In this document: positions 57,648 through 64,000 of the stretch, piece by piece
Layout: every line of letters starts with the position of its first letter
Position numbering within the stretch: the first letter of the stretch is position 1
From: Ureibacillus sinduriensis BLB-1 = JCM 15800
GTDB taxonomy: Bacteria > Bacillota > Bacilli > Bacillales_A > Planococcaceae
Length of the DNA stretch: 64,000 nt
Direction of reading: 5' to 3'
NCBI RefSeq assembly: GCF_000772955.1
Contig: NZ_JPVO01000055.1
Location: forward strand, 496,001 to 560,000
Position numbers and translations under genes: made by a program
The notes under the pieces: model-generated
The model's database searches: none
The model's input: only the letters and a program-made list of their open reading frames with translations
What the model was told of the DNA's origin: nothing

Positions 57648-57685
57648 AATCCTTCTGTCTATTTTGAAGACGGAAGGATTTTTTA
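57648..57685 (+). terminator. Attenuator-type terminator in the panB leader
   Basis: AATCCTTCTGTCT and AGACGGAAGGATT pair over 13 bp (one G-U), followed by TTTTTA. It stands 118 bp before panB, after the structured leader, so it is probably the expression platform. Confidence 0.88.
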
Positions 57686-57722
57686 TGCTGAGAAACCTGG
57701 TTGTGCAGGGTCAACAGTATAA

Positions 57723-57768
57723 GAGAAAAACATCGATTATCGCTAGATTCCGATAATCTGTTCTTCTC
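57723..57768 (+). promoter_or_regulatory. Second long hairpin before panB
   Basis: GAGAAAAACA (57723) pairs with TGTTCTTCTC, and GATTATCG pairs with CGATAATC inside it: about 17 bp of stem with a 2-nt bulge, in the last 80 bases before panB. Confidence 0.6.
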
Positions 57769-57802
57769 ATGTTTTCTTCTTAATTAAAAGGAGGAGAAAA
57801 TA

Positions 57803-58636
57803 ATGAAAAGTACGAGTGATTTCTTGAAAATGAAAGCACAAGGCGAAAAGATTGTCATGATTACGGCTTATGATTACCCTGCTGCAACGTTCAGTGAAGA
57901 AGCTGGAGTCGATATGATTTTGGTGGGTGATTCATTAGGAATGGTTGTCCTCGGTTATGAGACGACATTACCTGTTACAGTTGAAGACATGGTGCATCAC
58001 GCAAAAGCGGTGCGACGTGGAGCGAAGGATACATTTGTCGTTGTTGATATGCCATTTGGTTCCTATCAGGGCGACTTAAATGAGACATTTAAAACTGCGG
58101 TAAAAATGATGCAGGAAACCGGTGCAAATGCCCTTAAACTGGAAGGTGCCGGTGAAGTAGTAAAAGTCATTGAAAAGTTAACGAGTGCAGGAGTTCCCGT
58201 TGTTGCACATTTAGGACTGCAGCCACAATTGGCAAACGTGTTAGGTGGCTATAAAGTGCAAGGGAAAACCGCTGAACAAGCCAAGAAAATTATTCAAGAT
58301 GCGAAGGACTGCGAAGCGGCCGGGGCCTGTGCCCTAGTATTGGAATGTATTCCACACCAACTTACGGAAGCGGTTACAAATGCGTTATCGATTCCGACAA
58401 TCGGTATTGGTGCGGGCGCTCCGGCGGATGGGCAAGTACTTGTTCATCATGATTTATTGAGATATGGGAAGCACCATATTCCTAAATTTGCCGAGAGCTT
58501 TTCATTTGTGGGCGAAGAGGTTGAACGCGGAATTAAAGAATATGTGAATGCTGTAAAAAATGGGTCCTTCCCCACATTGAAGCACAGCTTTACAATGAAG
58601 GATGACGAGCTAACACAAATTTATGGGGGAGCCTGA
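57803..58636 (+). CDS. panB: 3-methyl-2-oxobutanoate hydroxymethyltransferase
   Basis: 277 residues. [10 protein letters not shown] at the N-terminus, [11 protein letters not shown] (metal Asp), DMPFGSYQ and the KLEGAG segment are conserved. First step of pantothenate synthesis, making ketopantoate. It starts the panBCD operon: panC begins 3 bp after its stop. AAAGGAGGAG is its ribosome-binding site. Confidence 0.97.
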   Translation: MKSTSDFLKMKAQGEKIVMITAYDYPAATFSEEAGVDMILVGDSLGMVVLGYETTLPVTVEDMVHHAKAVRRGAKDTFVVVDMPFGSYQGDLNETFKTAVKMMQETGANALKLEGAGEVVKVIEKLTSAGVPVVAHLGLQPQLANVLGGYKVQGKTAEQAKKIIQDAKDCEAAGACALVLECIPHQLTEAVTNALSIPTIGIGAGAPADGQVLVHHDLLRYGKHHIPKFAESFSFVGEEVERGIKEYVNAVKNGSFPTLKHSFTMKDDELTQIYGGA

Positions 58637-58639
58637 CAC

Positions 58640-59503
58640 ATGATGATTTTAAACACAATTTCCCAGTTGAATTCAATCGTTGATCAGGCGAAAAGGGAGG
58701 GAAAATCAATTGGTCTAGTTCCGACAATGGGGTTCCTGCATGAGGGCCATCTAGCTTTAGCGAACGCCGCAAAAGAAGAAAATGAATTGGTTATTATGAG
58801 CATCTTTGTGAATCCGACCCAATTTGGCCCAAATGAAGACTTTCAAACCTATCCTCGTGATTTAAAACGTGATACGCAATTGGCGGAGTCGGCAGGGGTT
58901 GATATCATTTTTGCCCCATCAGTCGAAGAAATGTATCCGGAAAATGGCGGCATCTCCATAAAAGCAGGTAGACAATCTGAAATCTTATGTGGCGCCTCTA
59001 GACCGGGCCATTTTGATGGCGTATTGCAGGTGGTGACAAAACTATTCCATATTGCACAACCTACCCGTGCATACTTTGGCCAAAAAGATGCACAACAGGT
59101 TGCCATCATTCAAACTTTGGTCAGGGATTATAATTTCCCACTAGAGATTAGAAGTCTGCCAATAGTCCGAGAAGCCGATGGGTTGGCTAAGTCCTCACGT
59201 AATGTTTATTTAACCGAGCAGGAACGTTCAGAAGCCCCGGCCATTTATGAAGCGTTGATCAAGGCCAAGGAAGAATTTTTAGTGAACAGGAACGCTAATG
59301 CGGCGATTGAACTCGCATCAAACCATATTACAAGGAATAGCTCGGGAAAGATTGATTATATCGAGCTGTTAGCCTATCCGGATTTAAAAGAGGTTACGGG
59401 GGATACAAATCACTTTTTACTTGCAAGTGCCGTATTTATAGGAAAAACGAGGTTAATTGATAATATTATTTTTTCTTTTGAAGGGGAAACAGCCAATGTT
59501 TAG
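58640..59503 (+). CDS. panC: Pantothenate synthetase (pantoate-beta-alanine ligase)
   Basis: 287 residues. The adenylate signature is [14 protein letters not shown] (HxGH, near residue 30), followed by [13 protein letters not shown] and [14 protein letters not shown] (KMSKS-like) lies near 185. It condenses pantoate with beta-alanine using ATP. ATG 58640 follows GGGGGAGCC; panD starts within its last codons. Confidence 0.97.
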   Translation: MMILNTISQLNSIVDQAKREGKSIGLVPTMGFLHEGHLALANAAKEENELVIMSIFVNPTQFGPNEDFQTYPRDLKRDTQLAESAGVDIIFAPSVEEMYPENGGISIKAGRQSEILCGASRPGHFDGVLQVVTKLFHIAQPTRAYFGQKDAQQVAIIQTLVRDYNFPLEIRSLPIVREADGLAKSSRNVYLTEQERSEAPAIYEALIKAKEEFLVNRNANAAIELASNHITRNSSGKIDYIELLAYPDLKEVTGDTNHFLLASAVFIGKTRLIDNIIFSFEGETANV

Positions 59504-59879
59504 AATGCTGATGAACAGTAAAATCCATCGCGCACAAGTGACGCAAGCCGACTTAAACTATGTAGGGTCCATAACAATCGATGAAGATATCTTGGATGCT
59601 GTTGGGATGCTGCCGAATGAAAAGGTGCATGTTGTCAATAATAACAATGGTGCGCGATTTGAAACTTACATTATAGCAGGCGAGCGAGGCAGCGGGGTCA
59701 TATGTGTTAATGGAGCTGCAGCAAGACTTGTGCAAAAAGGCGATATTGTCATTATTATCTCCTATGTATATGTTACAAATGAAGAAGCGATAGGCCATAA
59801 ACCAACTGTCGCGATAATGGGCGAGGACAATAAAATTAAAGAAATGATTTCTTGCGAGCCTGAAGCGACGATCAAATAA
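59496..59879 (+). CDS. panD: Aspartate 1-decarboxylase
   Basis: 127 residues. The self-cleavage site Gly-Ser is in [10 protein letters not shown] (Ser at residue 25 becomes the pyruvoyl group), with [13 protein letters not shown] and [12 protein letters not shown] following. It makes beta-alanine for panC. ATG 59496 overlaps the panC end by 8 bp and follows AAGGGG. Confidence 0.97.
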   Translation: MFRMLMNSKIHRAQVTQADLNYVGSITIDEDILDAVGMLPNEKVHVVNNNNGARFETYIIAGERGSGVICVNGAAARLVQKGDIVIIISYVYVTNEEAIGHKPTVAIMGEDNKIKEMISCEPEATIK

Positions 59880-59881
59880 AA

Positions 59882-59912
59882 ATAGAGGAGTATTTTTCCT
59901 CTTGAGTTTTTA
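59882..59912 (+). terminator. Terminator after panD
   Basis: AGAGGA, a 6-nt loop and TTCCTCT are followed by TGAGTTTTT. Modest stem. Confidence 0.6.
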
Positions 59913-59939
59913 ACTATTTTAATATAGAATAAGATTTAG

Positions 59940-60022
59940 GTGCCAAACCTACGTAAAGTTTTATACTTTACAGCCAAAGTACTCATTACGACACGGATTT
60001 GTCGGAGTACTTTGTTTTTATG
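59940..60022 (+). ncRNA. Structured element ending in a terminator, downstream of panD
   Basis: AGGT/ACCT and CGTAAAG/CTTTACAG hairpins come first. Then CAAAGTACTC ... GAGTACTTTG with an inner CGACA/TGTCG forms a long stem followed by TTTTTA (about 59973-60022). No gene lies between this and panD, and none follows directly. I do not recognise the fold; it may be a small RNA or the leader of a lost gene. Confidence 0.35.
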
Positions 60023-60024
60023 AG

Positions 60025-60053
60025 CAGGGAGATGAGCCCCTGCTCTTTTTATT
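60025..60053 (+). terminator. Terminator hairpin without an upstream gene
   Basis: GAGCAGGG and CCCCTGCTC pair around AGATGAG, followed by TTTTTA. Confidence 0.8.
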
Positions 60054-60221
60054 TGTCCATTTTTTCTCGACTTTTAATAATAGATGAACCAATGCCTAGT
60101 TCAGCCACAAATAGGCAATATAATAACCATTAACTCCATATGACAGTTTCACCAAAGGTTCAGTTAGAAATTTTGGTTTTTTATTTTAACGTGAAAACTG
60201 AATAAGGGCAAGATCTACAAA

Positions 60222-60258
60222 AGGACGTGATTCGACAAAAGAATCACGTCCTTTTTCG
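60222..60258 (+). terminator. Perfect terminator hairpin before the second PadR gene
   Basis: AAGGACGTGATTC and GAATCACGTCCTT form a perfect 13-bp stem, loop GACAAAA, followed by TTTCG. About 160 bases without a gene precede it. Confidence 0.88.
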
Positions 60259-60344
60259 ATTAACGAAGCAACTTGCCGAAGAACACAAAGTTAGAATAAG
60301 GGAATTAGTATTATGAATTTTATGGAAAAAATATACTCCCTGCA

Positions 60345-60373
60345 TTGACAAAACCATCTACTCTGTCATACTA
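60345..60373 (+). promoter_or_regulatory. Probable SigA promoter of the second padR operon
   Basis: TTGACA at 60345-60350 and CATACT at 60367-60372 (16-nt spacer). The following ATACTATATACTGGTAGT and a second ATACTG are a possible PadR operator. Confidence 0.5.
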
Positions 60374-60451
60374 TATACTGGTAGTAAGTAATACTGAATA
60401 TAAGTGATAAAGAGTACGTAACTATAAGTTACAATAATAGGAGGAGGACAT

Positions 60452-60790
60452 TTGGAAAATATTACGGAAATGCTAAAGGGAGTGCTTGAGGGGTGTGTGC
60501 TTGAAATTATCAGCCGTGGCGAGACTTACGGCTATGAGATTACACAACAACTCCGGGAACTAGGATTTACTGATGTTGTTGAAGGCACAGTTTATACGAT
60601 TACAATGCGACTTGAAAAAAACAAATTAGTGGAAATGGAGAAGAAACCATCCACTATGGGACCGCCGAGAAAATTCTACAAACTCAACGCAGCAGGGCAA
60701 GAGCAACTTGCGAAGTTTTGGGTGAATTGGAATTTTGTATCAAGCAAGATTAACGAACTTAAAACAAGTAAAGTTAAAGGGGCGAAGTAA
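60452..60790 (+). CDS. PadR-family transcriptional regulator
   Basis: 112 residues, PadR winged helix: [45 protein letters not shown] and the wing [13 protein letters not shown]. It is clearly paralogous to the regulator at 7924. TTG 60452 follows GGAGGAGGA. The next gene starts 1 bp after its stop. It most likely represses this pair until a ligand or stress releases it. Confidence 0.9.
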   Translation: MENITEMLKGVLEGCVLEIISRGETYGYEITQQLRELGFTDVVEGTVYTITMRLEKNKLVEMEKKPSTMGPPRKFYKLNAAGQEQLAKFWVNWNFVSSKINELKTSKVKGAK

Positions 60791-60791
60791 A

Positions 60792-61130
60792 ATGAATCTT
60801 TTTGAAAAAATGATTGGAAGTCTGGATGACAAGCGGGAGTGGAAGGCGTTGGAGTCGCGGGCAAAGGCACTTCCGAGCGAGTACAGTAATGCCTACAAGG
60901 CCATACAAAATTATCTTTGGACTGTTGATAGTCCAACCGACTGGAAGGACACGAATCGTATCTTTGGGGGCATTCTCGACCTATTTGAGGAAGGCGCCGC
61001 GGAAGGCAAAAAAGTAACGGACCTTATCGGTGAGAATGTGGCTGCTTTCTGCGACGATCTAGTGAAAGATGAGCAAACTTGGAATGACAAATATCGCAAA
61101 AAGTTGAATGATACGATTGGTCGAGGCTAG
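60792..61130 (+). CDS. DUF1048 protein, partner of PadR
   Basis: 112 residues, soluble and helical, Trp-rich ([36 protein letters not shown]). It fits DUF1048, a small family usually encoded next to PadR regulators, also in drug-induced operons. AAAGGGGCG lies before ATG 60792. The function is unknown. Confidence 0.82.
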   Translation: MNLFEKMIGSLDDKREWKALESRAKALPSEYSNAYKAIQNYLWTVDSPTDWKDTNRIFGGILDLFEEGAAEGKKVTDLIGENVAAFCDDLVKDEQTWNDKYRKKLNDTIGRG

Positions 61131-61236
61131 CAAACACTCAAACTAAATCAGGTTGCAACTATCTTTAATAGATCGGAATTGATGAACTACAGTGAAAAAA
61201 TCGATCAATTTCTTTTGGAAAAATTAATCCCATTAT
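61131..61236 (+). other. Spacer after the DUF1048 gene
   Basis: No gene is seen between 61131 and the dinG start at 61461 on either strand. The stretch holds the terminator at 61237-61290 and an AT-rich region before dinG. Confidence 0.5.
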
Positions 61237-61290
61237 AAGACTCCGTTTTGATTGCACTTTTATCAAAATGGAGTCTTATTATTTTATAGT
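61237..61290 (+). terminator. Terminator after the PadR/DUF1048 operon
   Basis: AAGACTCCGTTTTGAT and ATCAAAATGGAGTCTT pair (one wobble), followed by ATTATTTTAT. Confidence 0.88.
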
Positions 61291-61460
61291 TTAAAGGCTA
61301 AGTTGTGGAATGTTTTGGATTTAAACTATATACCGAGGCAACAATAGGATTTTATTTTTTATTTCTAATAGGGCTTGAGGTGACCGAATGGCGCCAGGTA
61401 TGATAAAATTCGCTTATCTAGATAAGGAATATAATAATTTAAAATTGTGAGTTGAGAAAA

Positions 61461-64000
61461 ATGGTGGAAAGTCAAAAATATGCAATTGTCGATATTGAAA
61501 CAACAGGTCATTCCCAAGCAAATGGTGACCGGATGATTCAAATCGCAATTGTCATCATGAAGGATTGGTGTATCAAAAAGACTTTTACATCATTCATTCA
61601 TCCGGGGAAGTCCATCCCGCTTTTTATACAAGATTTAACGAATATAACGGATATAGATGTACAAGATGCTCTTCCTTTCGAAGCACATGCGGATTATATA
61701 TACGAATTATTGCAGGATGCGGTGTTTGTGGCGCATAATACAGATTTTGATTTATCTTTTTTACAAGGTGAGTTTAGACGTGTAGGATTGCCAACCTGGA
61801 GTGGGAAAAAAATCGATACAGTGGAATTGGCGAAAATACTTTTTCCGTCTTCATTAAGCTATAAATTAGGGGACCTTGCTGCAGAGTTAAATATCCCTCT
61901 GAATAATGCCCATCGTGCTGACGATGATGCGAAGGCGTGTGCGCTATTATTAAAAGAATGTTGGGAAGAGCTCCTATCATTGCCACAAGTAACTCTAGAA
62001 CAAATGCATAAGAAATCTTTCCGGCTTAAGTCGAATATTTCTCAACTGTTCTTTGATGCTTTACAAATCAAAAGAAGTAGAGCAGCAAAAGAAGATGACT
62101 TTGTTTACTACAACAAACTAGCATTAAAAAAACCGGTGAAAAGCGAAAGAGACGTTCAAGGCGGCATAGAGTATCCATTGACGACCAGCGAGAAAGTTGG
62201 TCTTTTTAAAGGAGCAATGGAACAATTTGAAGAGCGGCCGGAACAATTTGAGATGATGGATATTATTTGGGGAAATCTAAATGACAAATCAGAAGTGCTG
62301 ATCGAGGCTTCCACAGGTATTGGAAAAACAATTGGTTATTTATTGCCCGCTATCTTTTACGCAAAACAGAATAAGCGAAAAGTATGTATTAGTACGTATA
62401 CAACACACTTACTTGAACAGCTGCTTAACAATGAGATTCCAAAAATAGAAAAAATCATTGGTCGTCCAATCAATGTGACATTATTAAAGGGCAAGAGAAA
62501 TTATGTGGATGTTGGCCTTTTTGAACAGTTAATGAAAAGCCAGGATTTATCTTATGATGAAACGCTAACAACATTACAGGTATTGGTTTGGTTATCCAAA
62601 ACGCAAAACGGCGATCTTTCAGAGTTGAATTGCTCTGGTGGCGGACAGCTGTTTATTGATAAAATCCGGAAAAATCCCGAGAGCGCACAACACAAACAAT
62701 CATTTGATTACTACGACCGTGCTATTCAAGAGAGCAGGGATGCTGATCTTATCATTACAAATCATTCCATGCTTCTCGCTGACCTTGTTCGTCATGAACC
62801 GATATTTGATGAAATTGACGGTTGGATTATTGATGAAGCCCATCAATTTGTTCAAGCGGCTGAGCAAAGGGATCAAGCTGTTTTCACCTTCACGAATTGG
62901 AAGTATTTATTCGGGCAAATTGGTCTTTCATCAGATCCGGAATTATTTTCTACGTTTCAAAAGATTGCAATAAAAAAACAAAGAGTGCCTTTAAAGTCGT
63001 TTCAACAATTGGAAAAAGCATTCATTCAAATGGTTGAATTGTTTGATCGGTCCATGCAAGATATCGTTCGCCAGATGAAAGAATGGGCCCAGCCTATAAA
63101 ATCAAACCCTAAGAGAATAGCGTTTTTCCATGAGTTAAACTTAGATCGAGATCTTTATGTCGATTTTTCTAAAGCAATGCAACATTGGATCGACTTGGCG
63201 GATGAAATTTCAATGCTTTTTAAAAAGGATATTGAACAAATTGCACCGGAGCATAAATTGATTCTGGAACAGTGGGACTTTTTTGTTCGTGAGTATAAAA
63301 TGAAGGCAAGCGAATGGGATGAAATCTTTATCGGCTTAGATGAAGATTTCACAACTTGGATTGAAATGGACAAAAGGAACATTCCCGGCAGTATCCGGGT
63401 TCTAAAAAAACCGATTACGATTTCTAGGTCGATTGAACAACTTTTTTACCCATTGCGAGAGCGTGCCGCAATCATTTGGACATCGGGTACTTTAACTGTG
63501 CCCAACAATGAACGGTTCATTGCAAAACAATTAGGAATTGAGAAAAGTGTGCCGCTCAAAATGCTGCAAGCGCCAAAACATTATTACAAAGGAGCAAAAG
63601 CATTCGTCGTCAATGATATGCCGGATATTCAATCGGTTTCACAGTCCGATTATATTGAATCAGTAGCCTTGGCAATCACCCAGATTGTGCGTTCGACAGA
63701 GGGTAGATGTTTTGTATTGTTTACCTCCCAGGATATGTTGAGAAAAACAGTCGAGCTGATTCAAGAAAGTGAACTACTCGACGACTATATGATTTTTGCA
63801 CAAGGTGTTACAAATGGAAGCAGGATGCGTTTATTAAAATCTTTCCAGAAATTCAGTCACTCCGTGTTATTTGGAACGAACAGCTTCTGGGAAGGGGTGG
63901 ACGTACCCGGTGACGGCCTATCATCCGTCATTGTCGTACGGTTACCATTTTCCGCACCCGAGGAACCAACTTTCAAAGCTAAATCGGCAATTTTGCAACA
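61461..64000 (+). CDS. dinG: DinG-type exonuclease/helicase-like protein (3' partial)
   Basis: The frame is open from ATG 61461 to the window end (846 codons; the stop lies beyond). An N-terminal DEDDh 3'-5' exonuclease domain (about 1-165) shows VDIETTG, HNTDFDLSFL and HRADDDAKA. A helicase-like domain follows with Walker A EASTGIGKTIGYL, DEAH in WIIDEAHQ, and the SFWEGVDVPGDGL segment near the end. The four Fe-S cysteines of E. coli DinG are missing. As in B. subtilis and S. aureus DinG, it should be an exonuclease rather than an active helicase. Order panD-dinG fits Bacillus. Confidence 0.92.
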   Translation, partial: MVESQKYAIVDIETTGHSQANGDRMIQIAIVIMKDWCIKKTFTSFIHPGKSIPLFIQDLTNITDIDVQDALPFEAHADYIYELLQDAVFVAHNTDFDLSFLQGEFRRVGLPTWSGKKIDTVELAKILFPSSLSYKLGDLAAELNIPLNNAHRADDDAKACALLLKECWEELLSLPQVTLEQMHKKSFRLKSNISQLFFDALQIKRSRAAKEDDFVYYNKLALKKPVKSERDVQGGIEYPLTTSEKVGLFKGAMEQFEERPEQFEMMDIIWGNLNDKSEVLIEASTGIGKTIGYLLPAIFYAKQNKRKVCISTYTTHLLEQLLNNEIPKIEKIIGRPINVTLLKGKRNYVDVGLFEQLMKSQDLSYDETLTTLQVLVWLSKTQNGDLSELNCSGGGQLFIDKIRKNPESAQHKQSFDYYDRAIQESRDADLIITNHSMLLADLVRHEPIFDEIDGWIIDEAHQFVQAAEQRDQAVFTFTNWKYLFGQIGLSSDPELFSTFQKIAIKKQRVPLKSFQQLEKAFIQMVELFDRSMQDIVRQMKEWAQPIKSNPKRIAFFHELNLDRDLYVDFSKAMQHWIDLADEISMLFKKDIEQIAPEHKLILEQWDFFVREYKMKASEWDEIFIGLDEDFTTWIEMDKRNIPGSIRVLKKPITISRSIEQLFYPLRERAAIIWTSGTLTVPNNERFIAKQLGIEKSVPLKMLQAPKHYYKGAKAFVVNDMPDIQSVSQSDYIESVALAITQIVRSTEGRCFVLFTSQDMLRKTVELIQESELLDDYMIFAQGVTNGSRMRLLKSFQKFSHSVLFGTNSFWEGVDVPGDGLSSVIVVRLPFSAPEEPTFKAKSAILQ

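Noticed and set aside
59940-60022. Known riboswitch (preQ1, fluoride, ZTP or guanidine) after panD
   Set aside because: None of the consensus motifs of these classes could be matched, and no gene follows.
59973-60053. CRISPR-like or tandem repeats in the terminator cluster
   Set aside because: The hairpins differ in sequence and there are no regularly spaced repeats; no CRISPR array is seen anywhere in the window.

Overview
This window comes from the chromosome of a low-GC, endospore-forming Gram-positive of the order Bacillales, most likely family Planococcaceae/Caryophanaceae (Lysinibacillus/Solibacillus-like). The evidence is the AT-rich sequence, strong AGGAGG ribosome-binding sites with many TTG and GTG starts, spore genes (sleB, ypeB, spoIVA, prsW), bacillithiol genes (bshA, ypdA), and a gene order that largely follows the Bacillus subtilis resE-sigX ... 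ypbB-recQ ... ypdA-prsW-sleB-ypeB-cmk-der-gpsA-spoIVA-hbs-folE-mtrB-hepS-menG-hepT-ndk-cheR-aro-ypi-qcr-dapB-mgsA-bshA-cca-birA-panBCD-dinG backbone. The genus is inferred, not proven.

Layout. 1-2.5 kb: end of the ResE kinase, then the ECF sigma factor SigX and its anti-sigma factor. 2.6-3.6 kb: FMN riboswitch and riboflavin transporter. 4.1-5.9 kb: glnR-glnA with a GlnR operator. 6-9.2 kb: ResA-like thioredoxin, fabI on the minus strand behind a FapR-type operator, a PadR/membrane-protein pair, and ferredoxin. 9.3-13.6 kb: ypbB-recQ, a LysM protein and a phosphoesterase. 13.7-17.8 kb: ypdA, an unusual XylR_N/V4R/PucR regulator, and asparaginase on the minus strand. 17.9-20.8 kb: prsW and sleB-ypeB (spore germination). 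21-27.5 kb: a PilZ protein, cmk, an S1-domain protein, der, gpsA, yphE and yphF. 27.7-35.6 kb: spoIVA (apparently starting at ATA), hbs, folE, mtrB, the menaquinone genes hepS-menG-hepT, ndk and cheR. 35.9-42 kb: an aromatic amino acid operon aroC-aroB-aroH-hisC-tyrA-aroA without trp genes. 42-47 kb: ypiA-ypiB-ypiF and the cytochrome bc complex qcrABC. 47-52 kb: ypjA, a zinc metallopeptidase, a PQQ-type quinohaemoprotein and a YitT protein. 52.7-57.4 kb: dapB-mgsA, then bshA-cca-birA. 57.5-59.9 kb: panBCD behind a structured leader. 60-64 kb: a second PadR pair and the 5' part of dinG.

The genes join up functionally in several places. Menaquinone synthesis, ResE, the ResA-like protein, qcrABC and the quinohaemoprotein belong to respiration. 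The aro block and folE supply aromatic compounds and folate. SleB/YpeB, PrsW and SpoIVA serve sporulation, germination and envelope stress.

The least expected items are the ATA start of spoIVA, the quinohaemoprotein dehydrogenase beside the bc complex, the V4R-PucR regulator, structured leaders before mtrB and panB, loss of the trp block while TRAP is kept, a long perfect hairpin at 20.8 kb, and a terminator-dense gap at 59.9-60.3 kb. No insertion sequence, CRISPR array, tRNA or rRNA was recognised. All assignments come from reading the sequence; no database search was run.
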